Counted from the first letter of the stretch, positions 1 to 9,675 are shown. The stretch is 36,292 bases of DNA from JBBSNV01 sp964458605 (GCA_964458605.1 CAYWLS010000034.1:1-36292); one strand, 5' to 3'. A program made the numbers and translations. Notes: generated by a model not told the origin, from the letters alone.

Positions 1-509
1 AGCCCGGCGGCGGTGGTCTGCGCCACCGCCTCGTAGGTCAGGGTGCCGGAGCGGCTGACGATGCCGATCTTGCCGCGCTGGTGGATATGGCCCGGCATGA
101 TGCCGATCTTGCACTCGCCCGGCGTGATGACGCCCGGGCAGTTGGGGCCGATCAGCCGCGTGCCCGAGGCGGCCAAGGCGCGCTTGACCCGCACCATGTC
201 GAGCACCGGGATGCCCTCGGTGATGCACACCACCAGCGGGATCTCCGCGTCGATCGCTTCCAGGATGGCGTCGGCCGCGCCCGGCGGCGGCACGTAGATC
301 ACCGAGGCGTTGGCGCCGGTCTTGCGCACCGCGTCGGCCACGGTGTCGAACACCGGCAGGTCGAGATGCCTGGCGCCGCCTTTGCCCGGCGTGACGCCAC
401 CCACCATCTTGGTGCCGTAGGCGATGGCCTGCTCGGAATGGAAGGTGCCTTGAGCGCCGGTGAAGCCCTGGCAGATGACCTTGGTCTTGGAATTGACGAG
501 GACGGCCAT
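1..509 (-). CDS. sucD: Succinyl-CoA synthetase alpha subunit, 3' part cut by window edge
   Basis: This subunit forms succinyl-CoA or NTP with SucC in the TCA cycle. The visible 169 residues begin MAVLVNSKTKVICQGFTG, the usual N-terminus. They contain the CoA-binding Rossmann domain with the GFTGAQG turn (about residues 15-21), the IGPNCPGVITPG segment, and the beginning of the ligase domain. The phosphorylated active-site histidine lies beyond the left edge, so the gene is incomplete here. The start is one base after the sucC stop, which indicates one transcript and coupled translation. Alphaproteobacteria often carry sucAB and lpd next, which would lie outside the window. Identity is clear from the sequence. 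Confidence 0.95.
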   Translation of the reverse strand, partial: MAVLVNSKTKVICQGFTGAQGTFHSEQAIAYGTKMVGGVTPGKGGARHLDLPVFDTVADAVRKTGANASVIYVPPPGAADAILEAIDAEIPLVVCITEGIPVLDMVRVKRALAASGTRLIGPNCPGVITPGECKIGIMPGHIHQRGKIGIVSRSGTLTYEAVAQTTAAG

Positions 510-510
510 G

Positions 511-1707
<1,197 letters not shown>

Positions 1708-1818
1708 GTCGATCCGTCCGGCCGTGGCGACCGCTGAAGGCCGCTCGCTTGCGCTCCGAATTGGAGCCTTTTCAGGAAAAACATCGCCCCGGCGAGGGCG
1801 GGGGCGTTGCGGGCGCGT

Positions 1819-1846
1819 AATCTATCACTTGGAAACTGCCCCGCAA
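1819..1846 (-). promoter_or_regulatory. Possible sucCD promoter
   Basis: Read on the minus strand there is TTGCGG (1841-1846), a 16-bp spacer and TAGATT (1819-1824), about 110 bp upstream of sucC. The match to the sigma-70 consensus is only partial. It is proposed because a terminator closes the mdh transcript just upstream, so sucC needs its own start. Confidence 0.25.
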
Positions 1847-1930
1847 CCCCAAAAGCCGCGAATTTGCGGCGAAAGTTTCGTGTCGCGGCAAGGCTTTGGC
1901 TACGATTTGAGCATGGCCGGATTCCGGCCG

Positions 1931-1968
1931 AAAACAGCGCAAAGGGCGGCCCGTTCGGGACCGCCCTT
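1931..1968 (-). terminator. Intrinsic terminator after mdh
   Basis: Arms AAGGGCGG (1942-1949) and CCGCCCTT (1961-1968), plus an inner CCC/GGG pair around a GTTC loop, form a long hairpin with a single bulged base. On the minus strand it is followed by TTT and then a second T-run (complement of 1931-1934). It lies about 40 bp past the mdh stop and would separate mdh from sucCD. Confidence 0.75.
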
Positions 1969-2005
1969 GCCAGCACTTATAATAAAATTGCCTAGCTGAC
2001 CTGTA

Positions 2006-2965
2006 TCAGCCGGCGACCTTCTTGGTCACTTCGACCAGGCCGCGCACCGCCTCGACCGAGCTGTCGAACATCTTCTTCTCTTCGGCGGTCAGGGCGATCT
2101 CGACGATGCGCTCGACGCCGCCGGCGCCGATCACCACCGGCACGCCGACATACATGCCCTTCACGCCGTACTGGCCGTCGAGATAGGCGGCGCAGGGCAG
2201 CAGGCGCTTCTTGTCCTTGAGATAGGCTTCCGCCATCTGGATCGCCGAGGCGGCCGGGGCATAGAAGGCCGAGCCGGTCTTGAGCAGGTTGACGATCTCG
2301 GCGCCGCCGTCGCGGGTGCGCTGCACGATCTTGTCCAGTCTGTCCTGGGTGGTCCAGCCCATCTTGACCAGGTCGGGCAGCGGGATGCCGGCCACGGTGG
2401 AATAGCGCGCCAGCGGCACCATGCTGTCGCCATGGCCGCCCAGCACGAAGGCGGTGACGTCCTCGACCGAAACCTTGAACTCCTCGGCCAGGAACAGGCG
2501 GAAGCGGGCGCTGTCCAGCACGCCGGCCATGCCGACCACCTTGTTGGGCTTGAAGCCGGTGACTTCGCGCATCAGCCCGACCATGGCGTCGAGCGGGTTG
2601 GTGATGACGATGACGAAGGCGTCCGGCGCGTTGGCCTTGATGCCCGCGCCCACCGCCTTCATGACCTTGGCGTTGATGCCGACCAGGTCGTCGCGGCTCA
2701 TGCCCGGCTTGCGCGGCACGCCGGCGGTGACGATCACCACGTCGGCGCCCTTGATGTCGGCATAGTTGGAAGTGCCGGAATAGGCGGTGTCGAACTTGGC
2801 GACCGGGGAGAGCTGGGCGATATCCAGCGCCTTGCCCTTGGCCACGCCTTCGGCCTCAGGAATGTCGACCAGGATGACGTCGCCCAGTTCCTTCTGTCCG
2901 GCCAACAAAGCCAAGGTGCCGCCGATCTGGCCGGCGCCGACCAGTGCGATCTTCCTGCGTGCCAT
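2006..2965 (-). CDS. mdh: Malate dehydrogenase (LDH-like type)
   Basis: It oxidises malate to oxaloacetate with NAD in the TCA cycle (319 aa, the usual length for alphaproteobacteria). The N-terminal NAD loop is VGAGQIGG (residues 9-16). The substrate-binding arginines lie in VPRKPGMSRDDL and SARFR, NPLDAMV is present, and the catalytic histidine is in GGHGDSMVP. The chosen ATG (2963-2965) has GGAGA seven bases upstream and gives the normal N-terminus. The open frame continues upstream to 3730 without homology, and that extension was discarded. A terminator follows and sucCD lies downstream, the common alphaproteobacterial order. A 6-bp hairpin (2997-3011) sits in the leader. Confidence 0.97.
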   Translation of the reverse strand: MARRKIALVGAGQIGGTLALLAGQKELGDVILVDIPEAEGVAKGKALDIAQLSPVAKFDTAYSGTSNYADIKGADVVIVTAGVPRKPGMSRDDLVGINAKVMKAVGAGIKANAPDAFVIVITNPLDAMVGLMREVTGFKPNKVVGMAGVLDSARFRLFLAEEFKVSVEDVTAFVLGGHGDSMVPLARYSTVAGIPLPDLVKMGWTTQDRLDKIVQRTRDGGAEIVNLLKTGSAFYAPAASAIQMAEAYLKDKKRLLPCAAYLDGQYGVKGMYVGVPVVIGAGGVERIVEIALTAEEKKMFDSSVEAVRGLVEVTKKVAG

Positions 2966-3180
2966 GGGATTCTCCACGATTAGAGGATGGAATTGCCGGT
3001 CGAGCCGACCGAATGGGGGATTCCGATTTCGGGCGGTTGGGTAGCGCGATTCGCCCCATGGAGCAAGAGCCGCTCTGGTCGCGGCCGGCGCTGCCCGATC
3101 GCGGCCCCATGGCGGCCCCCGGGGCTCCAGGCGGCCCCTCGCCACCCGACCGCAGGCCGGGCGACCTCGCGGAGGCGACG

Positions 3181-4059
3181 CTATTCGGACTCGAGCGCCG
3201 CCCGGACCTTTTTCAGCTCTTTTTTGGTCGCGCCGCTCAGGCTCGGGAAATCCGGCCGCAGCCGCTCGATGGTCTCGATCATGGCCGCCGCCACCACCAG
3301 CCGGGTGAACCACTTGCGATCGGCCGGAACCACATACCAGGGCGCGTGCGGGGCGGCGGTGTTGCGGATGGCGTCCTCGTAGGCGGCCATATAGGCGGGC
3401 CAGCGCTTGCGCTCCTCGACGTCGCCCAGCGAGAACTTCCAGTTCTTGGCGGGATCCTCGATGCGCGCCAGGAAGCGCTTCTTCTGTTCCTTCTTCGAGA
3501 CGTTGAGGAAGAACTTGCAGATCGCCGTGCCGTTGCGCGCCAGGTGACGCTCCAAGCCGCAGATGCTGTCGAAGCGCAGCTTCCAGAAATCCGCGCCGCG
3601 CTCCGACTCGGGCAACTGCTCGCCCTCCAGGAACTCCGGATGCACCCGCACCACCAGCACCTCCTCGTAATGCGAGCGGTTGAAGATGCCGATGCGGCCG
3701 CGCTCCGGCGCGCGCCGGGCCACGCGCCACAGGAAGTCGTGGTCCAGCTCCTCGGCACTGGGCTGCTTGAAGGAATAGACCTCGCAGCCCTGGGGATTGA
3801 CGCCGGACATGACGTGCTTGATGGCGCTGTCCTTGCCGGCGGCATCCATGGCCTGGAACACCGCCAGCACCGCCCAGCGGTTCTGCGCGTAAAGCTTCTC
3901 CTGCAGCTGGCTGAGCCGCACGATGTCCTGCTCCAGGCGCTGCTGGGCGGTGCGCTTGTCGAGGCTCAGCCCGCCGTCGTCGGCCGGGTCGTGGTCCTTG
4001 AGCCGGAACTTGGCGCCGTCGGTGATGCGATAGCGGTCCAGCAAACCGTTGATGTCCAT
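3181..4059 (-). CDS. ppk2: Polyphosphate kinase 2 family protein
   Basis: This protein transfers phosphate between polyphosphate and nucleotides. It is a 292-aa single-domain PPK2. The Walker A region is QAMDAAGKDS (69-78), and the family signature FNRSHYEEVLVVRVHP is at about 126-141, followed by the arginine-rich lid segment. The NRSHYEEVLVVRVHP version is typical of the class with AMP/ADP-phosphorylating activity (class III), but substrate choice cannot be fixed from sequence. The first Walker A glycine seen in most relatives (GMDAAGKD) is alanine here. The ATG at 4057-4059 is preceded by GAGG at proper spacing. The gene is single and divergent from the GNAT gene. The 215 bp between it and mdh shows no gene and no clear terminator. 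Confidence 0.9.
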   Translation of the reverse strand: MDINGLLDRYRITDGAKFRLKDHDPADDGGLSLDKRTAQQRLEQDIVRLSQLQEKLYAQNRWAVLAVFQAMDAAGKDSAIKHVMSGVNPQGCEVYSFKQPSAEELDHDFLWRVARRAPERGRIGIFNRSHYEEVLVVRVHPEFLEGEQLPESERGADFWKLRFDSICGLERHLARNGTAICKFFLNVSKKEQKKRFLARIEDPAKNWKFSLGDVEERKRWPAYMAAYEDAIRNTAAPHAPWYVVPADRKWFTRLVVAAAMIETIERLRPDFPSLSGATKKELKKVRAALESE

Positions 4060-4151
4060 CCTGCCTCGCCTCGGTTGCGCCAGCAGTCTATGCCAACGCC
4101 GCGATCGAGGCGACGCCTGACAGCAGCGGAACGGCCGGGCAATATGGCGCC

Positions 4152-4619
4152 ATGACCATCGCCACCCGCCTGGCCCGCGCCGACGACGCGCCGCTGATCC
4201 ATCGCCTGACCCAGCAGGCTTTCGAGGAGTATCGCGGCCAGCTGCAGCCGCCCAGCTCCGCCCATGACGAGACGGAGGCGGTCGTGGCCCGGGCACTGCG
4301 CGAAGGCGGTGCGGTGCTGGCGTTGGAGGATGCCCAGCCGGTGGGCGCCGCCCGCTTCAGGCACCAGCCCGGCCATCTTTACGTCGGGCGCGTCTCGGTG
4401 CCGCCGCAACGGCGCGGCCAGGGCATCGCGATGGCCCTGATGCTGGCGATCGAGGACCAGGCGCGCCGGCTGGGCGTGCCGGCCGTCGAACTGCAGGTGC
4501 GCGAGAGCCTGCCGTCGAACGTGCGGCTTTACGAGAAACTCGGCTATGCCGTGATCCGCCGCGAACCCCATCCGCGCAATCCCGATTTCGTTTCGCTCAG
4601 GATGCGCAAGACGCTTTGA
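4152..4619 (+). CDS. GNAT family N-acetyltransferase
   Basis: This is a 155-aa acetyl-CoA dependent transferase of the GNAT fold. Strand beta4 and motif A read RVSVPPQRRGQGIAMALM (80-97), including the Q/RxxGxG/A acetyl-CoA pyrophosphate loop (QRRGQG). The C-terminal NVRLYEKLGY segment is the usual motif B region. The substrate is unknown; similar orphan enzymes acetylate amines, amino acids or protein N-termini. It is divergent from ppk2 with 92 bp between the starts. It ends 48 bp from the convergent dienelactone hydrolase gene, where only a weak, T-less inverted repeat is seen. Confidence 0.88.
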   Translation: MTIATRLARADDAPLIHRLTQQAFEEYRGQLQPPSSAHDETEAVVARALREGGAVLALEDAQPVGAARFRHQPGHLYVGRVSVPPQRRGQGIAMALMLAIEDQARRLGVPAVELQVRESLPSNVRLYEKLGYAVIRREPHPRNPDFVSLRMRKTL

Positions 4620-4667
4620 CCGGCACAAGGAACCTGCCGCCCTCTTCCGATCGCCGCGGCGGTTCGC

Positions 4668-5522
4668 TCAGGCCACGCCGTTGGCCTTGAACCATGCCAG
4701 CATGCGCTTCCACCCATCCTCGGCCGCAGCCTTGTTGTAGGACGGCCGGTAGTCGGCATTGAAACCGTGCTGGGCATCGGGATAGACGACGAACTCGAAT
4801 TTCTTGCCCGAAGCGGTCAGCGCCTTCTTCATCTCCTCGATCTGTTCGGCGGTAATGCCGCGATCCTGGCCGGCATAGAGGCCCAGCACCGGCGCCTTCA
4901 TCTGTGACGCCAGATCGATCGGCGATTTGGGCTTGATGTCGGAGGTGCCGCCCTTGAGCGATCCGTACCAGGACACGGCGGCCTTGAGATCGGGATTGTG
5001 GGCGGCATAGAGCCAGACATAGCGGCCGCCCAGGCAGAAGCCGGTGATGGCGAGCTTCGCCGTATCGGCGCCCTCGCCCTTGGCGAATGCCACGGCGGCG
5101 TCGAAATCGCCCATCGCCTGGGCATCGGGGGTCTTGGCGACCAGATCCCGCACGATGGTCGGCACGTCGGGAATCTTGCTGGCGTCGCCCAGGCGCCAGA
5201 ACTGGTCGACGGTGATGGCGTAGTAGCCGAGCTTGGCCAGGCGCCGCACCACGTCGCGAATGTGCTCGTGCAGGCCGAAGATCTCGGCCACCACCAGCAC
5301 GACCGGGAAATTGCCGCCGTTCGCCGGCATGGCGCGATAGCCCAGGATATCGCCGGTCGCGGTCTTGACCATGACCTCGCCGGCTTTCAATCCCTCGCTC
5401 GAGGTGACGATGATGTTCTGCGCCACCACCGGCTGGACGGCAAGCGCGAAGCCCACGCCGATCGAGCCGATGATTACCGCGCGGCGCGATACGCCGCCAC
5501 TCCTGCCGCCGATGCCGTCCAT
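4668..5522 (-). CDS. Exported dienelactone hydrolase family protein
   Basis: This alpha/beta hydrolase has 284 aa. The N-terminus has SRRAVIIG (12-19) followed by a hydrophobic stretch ending PVVAQ, a Tat-like export signal, so the protein is likely periplasmic. The triad of the dienelactone hydrolase family is visible: Cys163 in GFCLGGR, Asp220 in YAGQD and His252 in DAQHGF. The family glutamate is in VAEIFGLHEHIRD (Glu80). Classical family members hydrolyse dienelactone in chloroaromatic degradation, but no such pathway genes are nearby, so the natural substrate is unknown. It is a single gene. The 186 bp between it and zapE upstream holds no gene. Confidence 0.88.
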   Translation of the reverse strand: MDGIGGRSGGVSRRAVIIGSIGVGFALAVQPVVAQNIIVTSSEGLKAGEVMVKTATGDILGYRAMPANGGNFPVVLVVAEIFGLHEHIRDVVRRLAKLGYYAITVDQFWRLGDASKIPDVPTIVRDLVAKTPDAQAMGDFDAAVAFAKGEGADTAKLAITGFCLGGRYVWLYAAHNPDLKAAVSWYGSLKGGTSDIKPKSPIDLASQMKAPVLGLYAGQDRGITAEQIEEMKKALTASGKKFEFVVYPDAQHGFNADYRPSYNKAAAEDGWKRMLAWFKANGVA

Positions 5523-5708
5523 TGCCGTCCTCCTGCCTGTCCCAGCCCCAGGCCAGTCTATCCGCCGGCCGCGCGGGCCGGCAGCGCCTGGGTCATCACA
5601 AATCCGTGGACCCGCTGGGCAGGACCAGGTCCAACAACGGGCGGAGCTTGCCGCTTATTACCGAATGCCGGCCATTCGGCGCTCGATAGTGCCGGCAGGC
5701 GGGCGCGT

Positions 5709-6860
5709 TCAGTCGACATACCTGGCGGCGAGATAGTCGCGGCTCTGCATTTCCATCAGCCGCGACACGGTGCGTTCGAACTCGAACGCGCCGTCGCCCT
5801 CGGTGTAGAGCTGCCCGGGCATGGCGGCGGCGGAACAGATCAGCTTGACCTTGTGTTCGTAGAGCGCGTCGATCAGCGTGACAAAGCGCATAGCCTCGTT
5901 GCGGCGCTCGAAGCTGAGCTTCGGGATGTCCGACACGATCACCGTGTGGCAATGCTCGGCGATGGCGATGTAGTCGGCTGCGCCCAGCGGCCGGGCGCAC
6001 AGCTCGGCGAAGGAGAACCAGCCCACGCCCTCGGCCCAGCGCGGCACGACCACGTCGCGGCCTTGCGTGCGCAAGGTGCGCGGGGCGCCGGCCGCGCCGT
6101 CGGTCAGACGCGTGAAGGCGTCGGCCAGCTTCTCATCCGCCATCCTGCCCAGCGGACTGACATAGACCGAGATGTCGCGCAGCCGCGCCAGGCGATAGTC
6201 CTCGTCGCCGGCCAGCACCAGCACCTCGAGCCGCCGCTTGAGCATGGCGATGAACGGCAGGAAACGGTCGCGCTGCAGGCCGTTGCGGTAGAGATCGTCG
6301 GGCGCGCGGTTGGAGGTAGCCACCACCGTGACGCCGCTGTCGAACAGGGTCTCGAACAGCCGGCCCAGGATCATGGCGTCGGCGATATTGGTGACCTGGA
6401 ACTCGTCGAAGCACAGCAGCCGCGTCTCGGCCGCCAGGGTGCGGGCGAAGGGCGGAATCGGGTCGGCTTCGGGCGGCGCGCCTTTTTCGATCAGCGCCTG
6501 GCGGCGGCGATGCAGGCGCTCGTGCACCTCCAGCATGAAGGCATGGAAGTGCACGCGCCGTTTCTTGGCCACCGGCGCGATGTCGAAGAACAGATCCATC
6601 AGCATCGATTTGCCGCGGCCGACGGGCCCCCAGATATAGAGGCCGGCGGGCGCATCGGCCTGGCGCGACCGCGAGCCGAGGCCGAGCCGGGCCAGCAGCC
6701 CGCGCGGCGCGGCCTGACCCAGCCCATCGGCCAGTCCCTGCAGCCGTTCCAGCACCCGCTCCTGCGCCGGATCGCGGCGCAACTGGCCCGCGCTCAGCCG
6801 CGCCTGATACGCGGCGAGAATGGCGGTTGCGCTGGACGGGGGAGAAAGTGCTTGGGACAT
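5709..6860 (-). CDS. zapE: Cell division protein ZapE (AFG1-like ATPase)
   Basis: This is an AAA-like P-loop ATPase of the ZapE/AFG1 family, 383 aa and near normal length. Walker A is GPVGRGKS (78-85), Walker B is LLCFDEF (148-154), and TSNR (182-185) is a sensor. The conserved VHFHAFMLEVHERLH and FLPFIAMLKRR blocks are present. In E. coli ZapE acts on the FtsZ ring during stress; mitochondrial AFG1 helps turn over respiratory complex subunits. The start at 6858-6860 gives the expected MSQ...AYQARL N-terminus. The in-frame extension upstream to 7220 overlaps sodC and is rejected. In alphaproteobacteria zapE is often near mdh/sucCD, as here. It is divergent from sodC. Confidence 0.93.
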   Translation of the reverse strand: MSQALSPPSSATAILAAYQARLSAGQLRRDPAQERVLERLQGLADGLGQAAPRGLLARLGLGSRSRQADAPAGLYIWGPVGRGKSMLMDLFFDIAPVAKKRRVHFHAFMLEVHERLHRRRQALIEKGAPPEADPIPPFARTLAAETRLLCFDEFQVTNIADAMILGRLFETLFDSGVTVVATSNRAPDDLYRNGLQRDRFLPFIAMLKRRLEVLVLAGDEDYRLARLRDISVYVSPLGRMADEKLADAFTRLTDGAAGAPRTLRTQGRDVVVPRWAEGVGWFSFAELCARPLGAADYIAIAEHCHTVIVSDIPKLSFERRNEAMRFVTLIDALYEHKVKLICSAAAMPGQLYTEGDGAFEFERTVSRLMEMQSRDYLAARYVD

Positions 6861-6901
6861 TGGCCTGCCCTGTCTAAGGGCGGCGTGGCTCGCTGTAAAC
6901 C

Positions 6902-6951
6902 GGCGATTTGGCCAAAGATCGCCGCTCCAGGGCGCGGCGGCATGCCGCCGC
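6902..6951. promoter_or_regulatory. Two palindromes in the zapE-sodC divergent spacer
   Basis: A 22-bp interrupted palindrome (6902-6923) contains the perfect core TTTGGCCAAA, with flanking GGCGA and TCGCC arms. A second, perfect 18-bp palindrome GCGGCGGCATGCCGCCGC follows at 6934-6951, only 14 bp before the sodC ribosome-binding site. Either could be a repressor or activator site, or a hairpin in the sodC leader. No known operator was recognised. Confidence 0.35.
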
Positions 6952-6975
6952 CGGTCAACCGTTGTGGAGAGCCAT

Positions 6976-7494
6976 ATGCGAATAATGTTTCTGGCGGGCG
7001 CGATCTGCCTTGCACCGCTTGCCGCCCAGGCCGCCCAGCTCACCGTGCCGATCCACGCCATCAGCGCCTCCGGCGTCGGCGTGCAGATCGGCACCGTCGA
7101 TCTGCGCGATACGGCCGACGGCCTGCAGATCACGACCAATCTCTCCAAGCTGCCCTCGGGCAGCCATGGCTTCCATGTGCACGAGAATCCCAATTGCGGC
7201 CCGGGCACGGCCGACGGCAAGCCGGCGGCGGGGCTGGCGGCGGGGGGTCACTACGATCCGGGTCATACCGGCAAGCATATGGGGCCCAATGGCGCAGGTC
7301 ATATGGGAGACCTGCCGGTGCTGGCGGTCGGGCTCGACGGACGCGCCCGCGCCACCATGACGGTGCGCCGGCTCACCGTCGCGGCAATCCGCGGCCGGGC
7401 TTTGATGATCCACGCCGGCGGCGACACCTATGGCGAGCCGCCGACCCTGGGCGGCGGCGGCGCGCGCATCGCCTGCGGCGTCATTCCCAAGTAA
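6976..7494 (+). CDS. sodC: Periplasmic Cu,Zn superoxide dismutase
   Basis: It dismutates superoxide in the periplasm. The 172-aa product has a Sec signal peptide (residues 1 to about 20, ending AAQA). All expected metal ligands are seen: His67 and His69 in GFHVHE, His92 in GGHYDP and His146 in MIHAGGD for copper; His92, His101, His109 and Asp112 (HMGDLP) for zinc. Cys74 and Cys167 can form the conserved disulfide. The ATG at 6976 has GGAGA at 6966-6970. The open frame extends back to 6820, but that part overlaps zapE and lacks homology. It converges on the SAF-domain dehydrogenase with a 12-bp gap. Confidence 0.95.
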   Translation: MRIMFLAGAICLAPLAAQAAQLTVPIHAISASGVGVQIGTVDLRDTADGLQITTNLSKLPSGSHGFHVHENPNCGPGTADGKPAAGLAAGGHYDPGHTGKHMGPNGAGHMGDLPVLAVGLDGRARATMTVRRLTVAAIRGRALMIHAGGDTYGEPPTLGGGGARIACGVIPK

Positions 7495-7506
7495 CCGGCT
7501 GAAAAT

Positions 7507-8868
7507 CTACTGCGCCGCGGCCTGTCGTTGGGCCGCGGCGAAGCTCGCCTCCATCTCGCGGCGGATGCGCACCGCCTGGGACGTCTCGTCGACCGCCACG
7601 TCGCGCCAGGATAGCGAAGCGCCGGCGGCGATGTCGCGCAGCAGCTTGACCTTGTGCGCCAGGCCCAGCGGCAGGCCGCCCAGGCCCAGCGAATCGGCCG
7701 CCGGCATCAGTCTGCCGTAGACCGTATAGCCGCCCTCGCCGTCCAGCATCTCGCCGGCCTTGAGATCGCGCTTGGCGGTGGCGACAACGTCGCCGTTGAA
7801 CAACCGGGCGGTGCCGGTGGCCTCGCGGCGCAGCCCGACCGAGGCCACCGAGATGCCCAGCTCCAACCCGATCAAATGGAACGACTTGTACATGGCCGAA
7901 TAGCGGCCGGTGGAGTCGGTGATCAGCCCGTATTCGGCGAAGCAGCGCGCCACATAGTCGGAGGGCGCCTCGAACACCACATAGACGCCCCAGCGCAGAT
8001 CGCGGAACACCGGCCGCCCGTCGCGCTCGACCGAGGTGATGACCTCGACCTGGCCTTTGTGGTGCAACTGCCCGCCATCGGCCTTGGGCCGCAGCACGCG
8101 GGCCAGGTCGTCGACGCCGCAAGGCGGGAAGTTCAGGCCCTCGGGCGCCGGGGTCAGGCCGGTGGCATTGGCCACCGCCGCCATCTCGATCGCCGATTTG
8201 GTGCCGTCGAGGAAGGAATTGAACATCTGCGGATTCATGCCGCCGAGCTTGGCCTGCTCCGGCGTCAGCCCGTAATGGCCCCACACCGTGTCCGGCGTGG
8301 AGCGATGGTAGTCGGGCAGGTATTTGGTACCCTTGCCCGCCGCCACCACCGGAAAGCCGGCGGTGCGCGCCCAATCGACCATCTCGCAGATCAGCGCCGG
8401 CTGGTCGCCATAGGCCAGCGAATAGACCACGCCGGCTTGCGCCGCGCGGCGCGCCAGCAGCGGCCCGGCCACCACATCGGCCTCGACATTGACCATCACC
8501 ACCGATTTGCCGGCGGCGAAGGCCTTGAGCGCATGGGCGATGCCGGCGGCCGGATTGCCGGTGGCCTCGATCACCACGTCGAGCGGCGCGGCCAGCAGCC
8601 GGTCGGAATCGTCGGTGATCCAGGTGCCGCCGCTCTTGAGCGCCGCGTCGATGGTGGCGGCCTCGGCTTGTTCTTTGGGCCAGCCGGTGCGCGCCAGGGA
8701 ATCCCGGGCCCGCGCCGGATCGAGATCGGCGATCGCCGCCAGATGCAGGCCTGGCGTGGTGCGGGCCGAGGCCACGAACATGGTGCCGAACTTGCCGGCG
8801 CCGATCAGGCCCACGCGCAGCGGCCGGTTCGCCGCCTCGCGCTCGAGCAGCAGACGATGCAGGTTCAT
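7507..8868 (-). CDS. NAD(P)-dependent oxidoreductase with C-terminal SAF domain
   Basis: This is a 453-aa protein of the homoserine-dehydrogenase-like group with a SAF domain (COG4091 type). The N-terminus has a Rossmann nucleotide loop VGLIGAGKFG (19-28), then DVVIEATGNPAAG. The middle carries the dimerisation/catalytic part with MNPQMFNSFLDGTKSAIEMAAVANATGL. The last roughly 80 residues resemble the SAF fold found in sialic acid synthase, antifreeze and FlgA proteins; annotation pipelines sometimes mislabel such proteins FlgA. The substrate is unknown. It begins 3 bp after the stop of the PhyH dioxygenase, so the two are almost certainly co-translated and act on one pathway. Confidence 0.82.
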   Translation of the reverse strand: MNLHRLLLEREAANRPLRVGLIGAGKFGTMFVASARTTPGLHLAAIADLDPARARDSLARTGWPKEQAEAATIDAALKSGGTWITDDSDRLLAAPLDVVIEATGNPAAGIAHALKAFAAGKSVVMVNVEADVVAGPLLARRAAQAGVVYSLAYGDQPALICEMVDWARTAGFPVVAAGKGTKYLPDYHRSTPDTVWGHYGLTPEQAKLGGMNPQMFNSFLDGTKSAIEMAAVANATGLTPAPEGLNFPPCGVDDLARVLRPKADGGQLHHKGQVEVITSVERDGRPVFRDLRWGVYVVFEAPSDYVARCFAEYGLITDSTGRYSAMYKSFHLIGLELGISVASVGLRREATGTARLFNGDVVATAKRDLKAGEMLDGEGGYTVYGRLMPAADSLGLGGLPLGLAHKVKLLRDIAAGASLSWRDVAVDETSQAVRIRREMEASFAAAQRQAAAQ

Positions 8869-8871
8869 CGC

Positions 8872-9675
8872 TTACTCGGCCGCCCTGGGAGCCACCGGGC
8901 GCCGCGCGTTGACGATGCAGTCGCGATCCCAGGTGTCGATCGGCGTGAAGTCGCGATGAGCGATCCATTCCGGCCGCTTGAACCGGCGGATGGCGTTGTT
9001 CACCGAGTTGACGCTGACATAGATGATGACCCGGCCCCAGGGCGACATGTTGGGCGGGCTGCCATGCACCAGGGTGGAATGGAAGAACAGCGCCGAACCG
9101 GGCTTGCCTTTCATCGACACGATGCCGCCCTGCTCGACCAGCTTGGCGATGGTGTCGTTGTTGATGGTCCACAACGGATAGGAGGTGGTGGTGAGGTCGT
9201 GGCTGGCGTCGATCACGCCCTTCTTGTGCGAGCGCGGGATGAACCAGAGCGGGCCGTTGAACTCGTTCACCTCGTCGATGAACACGGCCAGGTTCATGGC
9301 CCGCGCGGTCGGCATGTCGTCGTCGTTCTTCCAGGTACCGTAATCCTGGTGCCATTGCCAGACGTCGCCGTCGAATGCGGCCTTGCCGTTGATCTTGAAC
9401 TGGTGGATGTAGACCTTGTCCTTCAGCATCTGCTCGGCCGGGCCGACGAAGTTGGGATGATGCACCAGCGCCTTGAACACCGGATCGTAGGTGTGCACGG
9501 CGAAGGCGGTGCGCACCACGTCGCCGGTCTTCTCGCGCACGTTCTCTTCGCGGCGCTGGGCGAAAACGCGCGGCACGGCGTCCTGCATCACGCGCACTTC
9601 CTCCGGCGTGAACAGATCGGGCAGGAAGATGTAGCCATCTTCGTCGAATTGCCTCAGTTGCTCGGGGCTGAGCAT
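8872..9675 (-). CDS. Phytanoyl-CoA dioxygenase (PhyH) family hydroxylase
   Basis: This is a 267-aa Fe(II)/2-oxoglutarate-dependent dioxygenase. The iron ligands appear as His109 and Asp111 in WQWHQDYGTW and His204 in STLVHGSPPN. Arg215 in SPWGRV is a good candidate for 2-oxoglutarate binding. The WHQDYxTW...DMPTARAMN block resembles the ectoine hydroxylase (EctD) branch, but the EctD signature is not exact and no ectoine genes are nearby. It is therefore best called an EctD-like hydroxylase of unknown substrate. The start at 9673-9675 was chosen because GGAGGA sits just upstream; the earlier in-frame ATG (9690) would place that site inside the gene. It forms an operon with the SAF dehydrogenase. 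Confidence 0.87.
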   Translation of the reverse strand: MLSPEQLRQFDEDGYIFLPDLFTPEEVRVMQDAVPRVFAQRREENVREKTGDVVRTAFAVHTYDPVFKALVHHPNFVGPAEQMLKDKVYIHQFKINGKAAFDGDVWQWHQDYGTWKNDDDMPTARAMNLAVFIDEVNEFNGPLWFIPRSHKKGVIDASHDLTTTSYPLWTINNDTIAKLVEQGGIVSMKGKPGSALFFHSTLVHGSPPNMSPWGRVIIYVSVNSVNNAIRRFKRPEWIAHRDFTPIDTWDRDCIVNARRPVAPRAAE

